Source of the DNA: Anaerolineae bacterium
GTDB taxonomy: Bacteria; Chloroflexota; Anaerolineae; Anaerolineales; Villigracilaceae
DNA: 19,702 nucleotides
NCBI GenBank assembly: GCA_003158885.1
Contig: PMLN01000346.1
Span: forward strand, 1-19,702
Direction of reading: 5' to 3'
Made by a program: the position numbers and the translations under genes
Shown here: in pieces, positions 1 through 7,521 of the stretch
Position numbering within the stretch: position 1 is the first letter of the stretch
How the letters are laid out: each line of letters opens with the position of its first letter
The notes under the pieces: model-generated
Database searches by the model: none
What the model saw: the letters and a program-made list of their open reading frames with translations, nothing else
What the model was told of the DNA's origin: nothing

Positions 1-41
1 ACACAAGCGGATCAGGAATAAATGAGCCATAAAGGATTGAA

Positions 42-728
42 TCATTTGATGGTGCCATCCCAACCAGGTTCGGGTTTCGATCCCAAGTTGCGACGACAGA
101 TCAACCATTGACGAATGCTTGGCAGTCGATCGTGGATTGGCGTCACGCGCAAGACTGCAAACTCTGCGACCACTGGGCCCTTACTCCCTTCATGGATCAG
201 ATGACGGTGCCAGGCGGAGCGCGGCAGATTCTTGGCGAGCACCCGCACCTCTTCTGGTGGGGGCGCATTGCGTCGGACGCGCCGATGCAGACGGGGACGG
301 CCCATGAGGCTGGGACCTGGTTCTTCAACCAACGGTGTGCGCAACCAGACCCGCGTGTCACTCGGTACCTCAGCCATGTAGCATTTATCCAGAGCCGCGA
401 TAGCATCAGAAAAAGCCGGATTTTTCCCGCAACTTTCGTCGTAGGCGACCCAGGCGAAGGGAACGATCCCACGCTCATTCACTTCCCGCAACATGTCCAG
501 CGCCAACTGGCCCTCCGTTTGGAAATGAATACTCTCCGGCAGATCGCAAGCTTTCCGCAGTTTGCAATGATCCGCCGCGAACCATTCCTGAGGAAGGTAC
601 AGCCGCTCATCCATGAAGCTATAGCCGCGACGACTGGCGTACGCCAGAAACACGCCTTCCTGGCAATTCGCAATCTTCCCCAGGTGACCGCAATATTGAT
701 GCGCAACTCCAATCGGCAGAATCTTAAT
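42..728 (-). pseudogene. IS701-family transposase fragment (5' and 3' truncated)
   Basis: The minus-strand frame is open from a TAA at 729-731 down to a stop at 42. It reads as the middle of an IS701-type DDE transposase: GVAHQYCGHLGKIANCQ, then FLAYASRRGYSFMDERLYLP and a later FAWVAYDES. The first two match the stretch that normally follows the first catalytic aspartate, and the last lies near the second. The homology continues upstream of the first GTG/ATG-like codon at 653, so this is not an intact gene of about 203 codons. The N-terminal part with the first catalytic Asp is missing. The C-terminal end diverges after RRNLGSKPEPG and stops without the usual following segment or the last acidic residue region. 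No terminal inverted repeats were found at its edges. I call it a dead element remnant. The family assignment is from remembered motifs and is fairly firm; inactivity is inferred from the truncations. Confidence 0.8.
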
Positions 729-738
729 TTACGATGTA

Positions 739-795
739 GTTAGCCCAAAATAGAAATGTCCCCGCCCCGCGGGGACATTTCTATTTTGGGCTAAC
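739..795. repeat. Perfect 57-bp palindrome (27-bp arms, CCC loop)
   Basis: Bases 739-765 are the exact reverse complement of 769-795, with a three-base CCC centre at 766-768. The arms are A/T-rich outside and G/C-rich at the tip. No T-run follows either arm, so it is not a typical intrinsic terminator. It starts eleven bases past the point where the transposase frame breaks (728) and ends sixteen bases before the -35 of hppA. It could be two terminal inverted repeats of a lost insertion sequence brought together, a minimal MITE-like element, or an imported hairpin. The structure is directly visible; its origin is inference. Confidence 0.9.
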
Positions 796-811
796 AATTT
801 CCTGAAAATTC

Positions 812-840
812 TTGACATAAACTCTTTACGCCTGTAGAAT
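812..840 (+). promoter_or_regulatory. Sigma-70-type promoter of hppA
   Basis: A perfect -35 hexamer TTGACA (812-817) and a -10 hexamer TAGAAT (835-840, five of six consensus bases) are separated by exactly 17 bases. Transcription would start near 847, giving a leader of about 47 bases that contains the hppA ribosome binding site. This is the best-matching promoter in the window and suggests constitutive, fairly strong expression. Confidence 0.8.
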
Positions 841-880
841 CCATCTGCAAGTAGGCGCAAGCCTATATTTTGTTTCTCCT

Positions 881-888
881 AGGAGGAG
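881..888 (+). promoter_or_regulatory. Ribosome binding site that fixes the hppA start
   Basis: AGGAGGAG is a near-perfect anti-16S match five bases before ATG 894. It places the start at MYFMQG, not at the upstream in-frame TTG at 870. Confidence 0.85.
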
Positions 889-893
889 ACTCT

Positions 894-3212
894 ATGTACT
901 TTATGCAAGGACTTACCCCTCTGGAGGCAATCGCAATCTGGGCCGTGTTTGGCATCGCCATCGTCGGCCTCTTATATGCGCTCTTCCTCCGTTCGCAGAT
1001 CATGAAGGAAGATAAAGGCACGAAAGAAATGCAGGAGGTTTGGAATGCGATCAAGTCAGGTGCGGATGAATATCTGCGCAGGCAGTTCAACAGCATCTGG
1101 CCGTTGATTCTCCTCCTGGCTGTCGCTTTGTTCCTTTCCGTCTACATTGTGCCGCCTTCCCAGGAGGCCCTGGAACGTTTCAGCACGTACAGCTCTGATT
1201 CCGTTCGTTTGATAATAGGCATCGCACGCGCAATTGCCTTTATCATGGGTTCCGGCTTTTCCCTTACAGTCGGTCAGCTCGGTATGCGCATGGCGGTCGA
1301 AGGCAATGTGCGCGTGGCCGCGGCTTCCAAAAGATCGTTCAGTGACGCGCTGCGCATCGCCTATCGCACCGGTACCATTACCGGTATGTTGACGGACGGT
1401 CTGGGTTTGCTCGGCGGTACCATCATATTCATTCTGCTTGGCATTGCCGCTCCGGATGCCTTGCTGGGCTTTGGCTTCGGCGGCACGCTTCTGGCGCTCT
1501 TCATGCGCGTGGGCGGCGGCATCTTCACCAAGGCCGCAGATGTCGGAGCGGATTTGGTCGGTAAAGTGGAAGCCGGCATTCCGGAGGATGATCCCCGCAA
1601 CCCTGCAGTGATTGCTGACCTGGTTGGCGATAACGTCGGCGATTGCGCCGGTATGGCGGCGGATATCTTCGAGTCCTATGAAGTCACGATCGTAGCCGGC
1701 TTGATACTGGGCCTGGCCCTCTGGCGTTTGACCGGCCGCCTGGAGTGGATCATCTTCCCATTGTTGGTGCGCGGCATTGGCGTTCTTTCCTCGATTATTG
1801 GTACGTACCTGGTGCGCGGCGGCGGCGCTGGCAAGAGCGGTGATGCCATGGCGGCCATCTTCCGCGGTTTCCTCTCCTCTGCCGCCATCTCGGTTGTGTT
1901 GTTCTTTATCGCGGGTTTCTTCTACCTGCAGAATCCCGCCCTCGGCGGCTGGTGGCGAACGCCTGCTGCAGTGGCAACAGGAGTCTTGCTGGCGATCGTA
2001 ATTGATCGCTTAACCGAATATTTCACCGGCACCCATGCCGCGCCGGTAAACAACATCAAGAAAGCGGCGGATACCGGCCCGGCCACCCTGATCTTGAATG
2101 GGATTGCCGTGGGTTTTGAGTCTTCGGTTTGGTCGGTGCTTGTCATCGCCATTACCATTGTTGCCTCCATCTTCATCTTCGGTACCATCCCCGGTGCGGA
2201 TGCCGCCAGCAAAACCACATTCATCCTGTACGGCGTGGCAATGACCGGCATCGGCATGTTGACCCTGACCGGTAACAACGTAGCGATGGATTCTTTCGGC
2301 CCCATCTCCGATAACGCCAACGGCATCGGCGAAATGGCCTGGTCGAATTTAACGGACAAGGATACGAGAGACGCCCAACAGGTATTGTCCGATTTGGATG
2401 CGGTTGGTAATACCACCAAAGCCATCACCAAGGGTGTCGCCATCGGTTCGGCGGTGATCGCGGCGGTGGCGTTGTTCGGTTCGTTCATTACCGATGTGTC
2501 CAAGATCGATCCGATTGCTTTGGCAAACGGCATCCGCGTGAGCATACCGCAGGTCTTCGTGGGCATGTTGATCGGCGGGGCGCTGCCGTGGCTGTTCTCT
2601 TCCTTTGCCATTCAGGCGGTTTCCCGCGCGGCTTCGTTGATTGTGCTGGAAGTCCGCCGACAATTCAAACTCGGCGTATTGGAAGGCAAGGTCAAACCGG
2701 ATTACAAACAGGCTGTTAATATTTCAACCAACGCCGCCCAGAAGGAATTGGTTTCATTGGCCCTGCTTGGCATTGTGACCCCCATTGTGGTCGGCTTGAT
2801 GCTCCAAGTGGAAGCACTCGGCGGTTTCCTGGCGGGCATTATCGTTTCCGGCCAATTGCTGGCGGTCTTCCTGAATAACTCCGGCGGCGCCTGGGATAAT
2901 GCCAAGAAGCTGATTGAAGACGAGCCGAAGGACCCGAAGAAGAATACCGGCAAGGGTTCGGAACGGCACAAGGCCAGTGTGGTTGGCGATACGGTAGGCG
3001 ATCCGTTCAAGGATACAGCCGGTCCGGCGCTCAACCCGATGATCAAAGTGGTTAACCTGGTTTCCGTGATCATTGCGCCGATCATCGTCAAGTATGCGGG
3101 TGCGACCGGTCCGACTCTCTACATCGTGTGGGCCGTTGCAGTCCTCCTGCTGGCTGTGTTGGCCTGGGCCATCCTGCGCTCGAAGGCGCCGGCGCCCACC
3201 CTTCAGAGGTAA
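894..3212 (+). CDS. hppA: Membrane-bound proton-translocating pyrophosphatase (K+-independent type)
   Basis: Hydrolyses cytosolic pyrophosphate and uses the energy to pump H+ across the membrane. The product is 772 residues with some 16 hydrophobic segments, the usual size for M-PPases. The catalytic signature DVGADLVGKVE lies near residue 216, followed by the acidic loop IPEDDPRNPAVIADLVGDNVG. ISDNANGIGEMA and the late VVGDTVGDPFKDTAGPALNP are also intact. In GNTTKAITKG (residues 505-514), Lys509 and Thr512 sit at the positions that are Ala and Gly/Ala in K+-dependent enzymes, which predicts a K+-independent H+ pump. The start at ATG 894 is chosen because AGGAGGAG at 881-888 sits five bases upstream. 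An in-frame TTG at 870 lies before that site and is unlikely. It is a single-gene unit with its own promoter and terminator, convergent with the sugar operon. Confidence 0.97.
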   Translation: MYFMQGLTPLEAIAIWAVFGIAIVGLLYALFLRSQIMKEDKGTKEMQEVWNAIKSGADEYLRRQFNSIWPLILLLAVALFLSVYIVPPSQEALERFSTYSSDSVRLIIGIARAIAFIMGSGFSLTVGQLGMRMAVEGNVRVAAASKRSFSDALRIAYRTGTITGMLTDGLGLLGGTIIFILLGIAAPDALLGFGFGGTLLALFMRVGGGIFTKAADVGADLVGKVEAGIPEDDPRNPAVIADLVGDNVGDCAGMAADIFESYEVTIVAGLILGLALWRLTGRLEWIIFPLLVRGIGVLSSIIGTYLVRGGGAGKSGDAMAAIFRGFLSSAAISVVLFFIAGFFYLQNPALGGWWRTPAAVATGVLLAIVIDRLTEYFTGTHAAPVNNIKKAADTGPATLILNGIAVGFESSVWSVLVIAITIVASIFIFGTIPGADAASKTTFILYGVAMTGIGMLTLTGNNVAMDSFGPISDNANGIGEMAWSNLTDKDTRDAQQVLSDLDAVGNTTKAITKGVAIGSAVIAAVALFGSFITDVSKIDPIALANGIRVSIPQVFVGMLIGGALPWLFSSFAIQAVSRAASLIVLEVRRQFKLGVLEGKVKPDYKQAVNISTNAAQKELVSLALLGIVTPIVVGLMLQVEALGGFLAGIIVSGQLLAVFLNNSGGAWDNAKKLIEDEPKDPKKNTGKGSERHKASVVGDTVGDPFKDTAGPALNPMIKVVNLVSVIIAPIIVKYAGATGPTLYIVWAVAVLLLAVLAWAILRSKAPAPTLQR

Positions 3213-3234
3213 GTCAGTAGTCAGTAGAAATAAT

Positions 3235-3275
3235 AATCGGCTTCCGGATGTTGTCCGGAAGCCGATTCTATTTTT
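3235..3275 (+). terminator. Intrinsic terminator of hppA, possibly bidirectional
   Basis: A 14-bp perfect stem (3235-3248 with 3254-3267) closes a TGTTG loop and is followed by CTATTTTT. It lies 22 bases after the hppA stop. On the minus strand the stem is followed by TTATTATTT, so it may also stop leftward transcription from the sugar operon, whose last gene ends at 3289. Confidence 0.85.
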
Positions 3276-3288
3276 AACGCTGTGGAGC

Positions 3289-5394
3289 TTAATTTCCACA
3301 CATAAAGACGGCGTAATAGTCATTCTGGTAGAGCGGTTTTCGTTCCTGTTCCAGGGAGGACAAATTTTTCCAGATGGGATCAATGTCCGTCATAACAATG
3401 ATATCAATGCTGTTGGCAGCGCAGATCGGATCTATTTCGGCCCAACTTGATGAGCCATCGTATATCCTTGAGATCGAAAGTGCGCGGTTGTTGAAATCCT
3501 GCATAGGAACGCCATAAGCGGTCTGCCCGGAAATCGCTATGGGGCGGTTTGCATATAAACCGATCGGGCGATTTGATGGATCGTCAGGGTTGTCTTGAAT
3601 TAAGACATTCTGTGGGGTATGGACGTTGATAAAGTCATAGGCCTGCTTGGCCGCGAATGTTCTTTTTCCCAATTGATTATCCGGGCTAAGCCCGCTTGGA
3701 AAACCCGCGATCCCGGCATCCACCAGCATGGGCCAGGTTCGCAGAAGGAGAACATCCGTGATGGTTGTGAGCAGGCCTAATATGAGGAATATCCTTAACT
3801 GCCGGGAAATCCGCTTTGGAGGATTTGAATTCTGCTTTGTTTTTTCCAAGGCATGCGGGAAAAACCAATTGATCACATCAACACCCCAAACCAACAGAAT
3901 GAATTGACCCACCAGCCAGGCGCGCCAACCCAAATCGTTATTCCCTATGGATGTGGATCGGATAAAGGAACCTATGAAAACCGTGATCCCAAGCAGGATG
4001 ATTTCTGAAAGATGGAAGGGGTTTTGTATCAAGTCCCTTTCCCGGCGCTGCTGAATCCACAGGATACCTGCGATCAGGAAGAAGCCCAATTCCATTAAAT
4101 AGTTTATCGGCAGCGCCAACAGATAGATCAGGTTGAGAAGGACTGGGGGATAGGTGGAAATGAAAATATAAACCGGCAGAAACATCCGTACCGAGAAAGC
4201 CATTGGGATTTCGCCGGAGAGTCCCGAATTGTTCCCGCCGACGAGTCCGGCCAGGAATGGACTGGCGGCAATCAGGGCAATGATCCCTGCCAATCCCATG
4301 ATGAGGCTCAGTAGACGTTCTTTTTGGAAGAATAAAACGATCATCCATATTCCCCAGAACAGGACAAATACGAGGGTCACATAGACCGATAGGCCTACAG
4401 CAGATGCGAATGCCAATCCCGCGATCACTCCGGCTTTTATTTGTTGGGAAGTTCTCCGGCCTCGGACGGAATGGATGAGCATCAAGGCTGCCAAGCAGGC
4501 GATCAGCGCCGCGACGTGATGCGGTACCCATGCCACCGAGCCGATCCAGGCTGTGATCTGTTCATTCCAATGTTCGATATCGCCATTGAGAAATGTATAG
4601 CCATATCTTACGCGGCTTGAAATAATCAAGAGCAAGGCTGGGATGACATCCAGCCCGCTGACAAGCAATAAACCGATTCCCAGCAGGGATGATTTCCATG
4701 TGCTTGATGATCCGCCTGCGGGATTTCTCAAACGCAGGTACAAGGCGATGGTTGCCATTAACGCCAGGCCGCACCAGGCCACGCTGGCGATCATGGCTGT
4801 GTAACCGCTGACGAAGGGCGAGCCAATTTGTGCTGCCAGACTGCACGGGATGTACCAGAAATAATAGAGGAAGGTCAGGCGGACAGGATGTCCTGGATAA
4901 TAGCTGGGGTTGATGGGAGGAACCCCGCTGCGCGTGATGGCGTTGACGATTGCGACACGCGTCGTGAAGTCGTAGGAGATCACATTGTAGTAGAGCCGGT
5001 CTCCCCATTGGATATCAACGATAAAAAGGATGGCGAATATGATCCAGCCGACGGCAACCAACAGGGCGGTTCGATAAAAACTAGTTGCCTCTTCTGGAAG
5101 GCTCGCGTATTTGGATTTAAGCAGGATGATCGAGAAAACAATCCCGATCAATAACAGGAACAGGATGGTTGTTTTTGCGGAGGTGAAGTGATAAACCAGG
5201 AACAGAATGATCGGGCTGACCGCCACGGAGAGCACGATCGCAATCACGAAACGCACGGCGCTAGTTCGGCGCGTAAAGTCAAAGAGATCCAGGAGCCATC
5301 CGAGTACGTAGCCCGGCGCAACGAAGATCAGGGCGAACAATGCGCAGGCCAGCGCTGCGCCGAAGATATCCTGGAGGGTGAAGTTGTTGAGCAT
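3289..5394 (-). CDS. Large polytopic membrane protein, possible GT-C-type glycosyltransferase
   Basis: I do not recognise a named family with certainty. The 701-residue product has about a dozen or more hydrophobic helices from residue 10 to about 560 and ends in a hydrophilic tail (about 570-701) that is probably extracytoplasmic. The first long loop (about 127-172) holds acidic residues (D127, D132, D142) and the segment GVPPINPSYYPGHPVRLTF just before the next helix. This is the layout of GT-C transferases, which use lipid-linked sugars and keep acidic catalytic residues in the first outside loop. It is the last gene of the operon, 23 bases after a GT2 gene of the polyprenyl-phosphate-sugar synthase type, as in glucosyl-transfer systems where a membrane protein receives the lipid-linked sugar. 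No clear ribosome binding site precedes the ATG, so it may be translated by coupling. The transferase role is inference; alternatives are a polymerase-like or an unrelated membrane protein. Confidence 0.75.
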   Translation of the reverse strand: MLNNFTLQDIFGAALACALFALIFVAPGYVLGWLLDLFDFTRRTSAVRFVIAIVLSVAVSPIILFLVYHFTSAKTTILFLLLIGIVFSIILLKSKYASLPEEATSFYRTALLVAVGWIIFAILFIVDIQWGDRLYYNVISYDFTTRVAIVNAITRSGVPPINPSYYPGHPVRLTFLYYFWYIPCSLAAQIGSPFVSGYTAMIASVAWCGLALMATIALYLRLRNPAGGSSSTWKSSLLGIGLLLVSGLDVIPALLLIISSRVRYGYTFLNGDIEHWNEQITAWIGSVAWVPHHVAALIACLAALMLIHSVRGRRTSQQIKAGVIAGLAFASAVGLSVYVTLVFVLFWGIWMIVLFFQKERLLSLIMGLAGIIALIAASPFLAGLVGGNNSGLSGEIPMAFSVRMFLPVYIFISTYPPVLLNLIYLLALPINYLMELGFFLIAGILWIQQRRERDLIQNPFHLSEIILLGITVFIGSFIRSTSIGNNDLGWRAWLVGQFILLVWGVDVINWFFPHALEKTKQNSNPPKRISRQLRIFLILGLLTTITDVLLLRTWPMLVDAGIAGFPSGLSPDNQLGKRTFAAKQAYDFINVHTPQNVLIQDNPDDPSNRPIGLYANRPIAISGQTAYGVPMQDFNNRALSISRIYDGSSSWAEIDPICAANSIDIIVMTDIDPIWKNLSSLEQERKPLYQNDYYAVFMCGN

Positions 5395-5417
5395 TTATTA
5401 ATAAGCGGACAACGAGT

Positions 5418-6344
5418 CTAGAAATTGATCCGTTCCTTTTCGATCACCAATGGTCGATGCACGGTCAGCTTGTAGATCGAGCCGATATATTCGCCGATGA
5501 TGCCGAGGAAGAACAACTGCACCGAGCCAAGAAAGAACAACCCTATGACCACTGGAGCCAGACCCAGTGAAAAGTTTTGCCAATCTATTAATTTATAGAC
5601 AAGATAAATTAATCCAACCGTAAAGCTGATGGCTGCCGATAAAAAACCGAACATGGCCGCCAACCGCAGTGGGACTTTAGTGTAGCTGACTATGCCAAGC
5701 ATGGCCATATCGTAAAGTGTATAGAAGTTGTTTTTGCTGAGACCTCGCTTGCGACGCGGCTGGTCAAACTCGATCCTGGCAATATCATAGCCAATGTCAG
5801 CAATCAGGCCGCGAAAATAGGGATAAGGATCGTTAAACTCACGCAGGATTTCGATTACCTTGTGATCGTACAAGCCAAAGCCGGTGAAATTATCGATCAG
5901 GCGTACATCCGAAAGTCCGCGCAGCACGCGATAATATAGGGAGCGCAGGAAGTAGAACAGCCCCGGCTCCTGGCTACTGGCTTTGACGCCAATGACCACT
6001 TTATAGCCTTGCTCCCATTTGTGAATGAATTCGGGGATCTTTTCGGGCGGATCCTGCAAATCCGATGCCATGCCGATGACCGCATCGCCGCTGGCCTGTA
6101 GCAGGGCGTGGTATGGCGAACGGATGTGACCAAAGTTGCGGGCATTGAGGATCACCTTGACGCGTTTGTCCTGCGCCGCTAATGCGCGCAAAAGTTCAAC
6201 AGTGCGGTCGGTGGAGGCGTTATCAATGAAGATGTGTTCGTAGTCATAGTCCAGCCCTGTCAGCGCCTTTTGGATACGTTCGTATAGTTCCTGGATGTTC
6301 TCTTGCTCGTTGAAACAGGGGGTGACGATGCTGATGCGTTTCAT
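5418..6344 (-). CDS. GT2 glycosyltransferase, polyprenyl-phosphate sugar synthase type (DPM1/GtrB-like)
   Basis: Transfers a sugar from a nucleotide donor, most likely to a polyprenyl phosphate at the inner face of the membrane. The 308-residue product starts with a GT-A nucleotide-binding fold (SIVTPCFNEQENI at 5-17). It has DNASTD at 41-46 and the metal/donor motif SDLQDPPE at 94-101, then a QPRRKRGLSK segment near 195-204 typical of this subfamily. Two C-terminal membrane helices follow (about 226-250 and 263-288), ending in GEYIGSIY, which is characteristic of GtrB/ArnC-like proteins. The start is secured by AAAGGAGG six bases before the ATG, the strongest ribosome site in the operon. It lies 21 bases after the NeuB-like gene. 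The sugar carried cannot be read from sequence; the operon suggests the CDP-sugar made upstream, whereas known relatives mostly use UDP- or GDP-sugars. Confidence 0.93.
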   Translation of the reverse strand: MKRISIVTPCFNEQENIQELYERIQKALTGLDYDYEHIFIDNASTDRTVELLRALAAQDKRVKVILNARNFGHIRSPYHALLQASGDAVIGMASDLQDPPEKIPEFIHKWEQGYKVVIGVKASSQEPGLFYFLRSLYYRVLRGLSDVRLIDNFTGFGLYDHKVIEILREFNDPYPYFRGLIADIGYDIARIEFDQPRRKRGLSKNNFYTLYDMAMLGIVSYTKVPLRLAAMFGFLSAAISFTVGLIYLVYKLIDWQNFSLGLAPVVIGLFFLGSVQLFFLGIIGEYIGSIYKLTVHRPLVIEKERINF

Positions 6345-6350
6345 GCGGCG

Positions 6351-6358
6351 CCTCCTTT
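6351..6358 (-). promoter_or_regulatory. Strong ribosome binding site of the GT2 gene
   Basis: On the minus strand AAAGGAGG lies six bases upstream of ATG 6344, inside the 21-base gap after the NeuB-like gene. It confirms the start and suggests independent, efficient translation of the glycosyltransferase. Confidence 0.85.
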
Positions 6359-6365
6359 CGGAAAC

Positions 6366-7448
6366 TCACAGGCCGCGTTCATATAATTGTTTCTTTAAAG
6401 TTTCGTCGCGGTTGTACAGGCTCTCGACCATCTCCACCATCAAGGGGGCATCCTGTTTGCAGGCGGCGGCCAGCACTTGATCGTTGAGTAATTCGCGGCA
6501 GGAGAGTTGGCCCTTTTGCAGCGGGATGGCGAGATAATAATCTTCCGCAGATAAAATATGGCCGGCTGGCAGGTCATGTTTGGCATAGACTCCGCGCACC
6601 AGGGTGATCAAATATTCGGTTTCTTTCTGCGTGGACGGCGCCTTCTCGGTTCCGGGTGCGCCGCACAGCTCACGCGCTTTATTGAAAGCCTGGAACCATT
6701 CCCCAATTTGTTCGGGCGTGGAACAATATGGTGAGAAGGGTTTGTCGCCAGTCTTGATATCCACATGCCGTTCGAATGTCCGTGCGCCCTTTGCGTAGGC
6801 AATCATGATGGATGAGCGCCAATCGTGATATTCATGGGTCGAAAGGCCGATCACGTGGCCGGGATAACGGTTCTTTAGAAAGTCAATTTGATTGAGTTGT
6901 AAATCGGCGTCCTCTGTGGGGTAGAGGGATACGCAATGGTTAATGGAAAGTGGGATATTTCGATGCTCGAAAAACAGGACCATGCTGTCAATATCATTGA
7001 GGGATGTGCCTCCGGTTGAAACGATCACCGGCTTGCGCGCCCTGGCGATCTTTTCAAGCAGGGGCCAATCGGTGACATCGGAACTGGCGACTTTGATAAT
7101 CTCAATACCCAACTCCACGCACAAATCGACAGACTTTTCATCGAACGGTGTGGCCACGCGCACACAGTTTGCACGACGTATTCCTTCAACGAGCGATGCA
7201 GTTGCTTCCCGGCTTAAGCGCGTATCCAGGGTTTTCTTGATGTAACGAATATCGCTTCGGCCTATGAAATCCTTGTGGATGAAGGTGTCCACATCGCGGA
7301 GTTGCAGTTTGATGGCGGTGCGAACATTGTTATAGCGGGCGACTGCGCCAAATTCCCTGATGATGCGCAAGCCGCGGTTCACGTCCCCCCAGTGATTATT
7401 GGCCAGTTCAAGAACGAAAAGATCTTCAAAAATATCTCGATTGATCAT
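6366..7448 (-). CDS. NeuB/SpsE-family PEP-condensing synthase with SAF-like tail
   Basis: Members of this family condense phosphoenolpyruvate with an aldehyde sugar to give nonulosonic acids. The 360-residue protein shows the TIM-barrel landmarks: ELANNHWGD (14-22), KLQ (47-49), TPFDEKSVD (100-108), KVASSDVTDWPLL (119-131), STGG (144-147), HCVSLYPT (171-178), GLSTHEY (201-207) and ERH (226-228). A SAF/antifreeze-like tail follows at about 283-345, with an Arg at 285 as expected for a substrate-binding residue. H171 and H205 correspond to the metal ligands. Several motifs differ from classic sialate synthases: GLSTHEY for GLSDHT, ERH for EKH and ASSD for ASGD/E. The operon has no NeuA-type cytidylyltransferase or NeuC-type epimerase, so sialic acid itself is unlikely. 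GGAG lies five bases before the ATG. The family is secure; the substrate is unknown. Confidence 0.88.
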   Translation of the reverse strand: MINRDIFEDLFVLELANNHWGDVNRGLRIIREFGAVARYNNVRTAIKLQLRDVDTFIHKDFIGRSDIRYIKKTLDTRLSREATASLVEGIRRANCVRVATPFDEKSVDLCVELGIEIIKVASSDVTDWPLLEKIARARKPVIVSTGGTSLNDIDSMVLFFEHRNIPLSINHCVSLYPTEDADLQLNQIDFLKNRYPGHVIGLSTHEYHDWRSSIMIAYAKGARTFERHVDIKTGDKPFSPYCSTPEQIGEWFQAFNKARELCGAPGTEKAPSTQKETEYLITLVRGVYAKHDLPAGHILSAEDYYLAIPLQKGQLSCRELLNDQVLAAACKQDAPLMVEMVESLYNRDETLKKQLYERGL

Positions 7449-7521
7449 GGCATCTCCGTCTTCATCGTTTACATTTTATATCAAAGTGTGTGGTTTGGAC
7501 TTTTCAGTCATGAAAAGGCAA

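Noticed and set aside
108..743. Plus-strand open frame of 211 codons opposite the transposase relic
   Set aside because: It mirrors the minus-strand frame that carries IS701 motifs, has no recognisable motif of its own, and runs into the palindrome.
739..795. Palindrome as a rho-independent terminator
   Set aside because: No T-run follows on either strand, and no intact gene ends into it.
870..893. TTG at 870 as the hppA start
   Set aside because: The ribosome binding site at 881-888 would fall inside the coding sequence; ATG 894 has ideal spacing.
1922..2611. Long minus-strand frame inside hppA
   Set aside because: It lies opposite highly conserved pyrophosphatase codons, and its composition (Met, Pro, Thr, Ala rich) is that of an antisense shadow.
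3216..3227. Short direct repeat (GTCAGTA-like, two units) after hppA
   Set aside because: Too short and isolated to support a repeat element or attachment site.
6366..7448. Sialic acid (Neu5Ac) biosynthesis locus
   Set aside because: Only the NeuB-like gene is present. NeuA and NeuC types are missing, the motifs are divergent, and the flanking genes belong to a CDP-deoxyhexose pathway.
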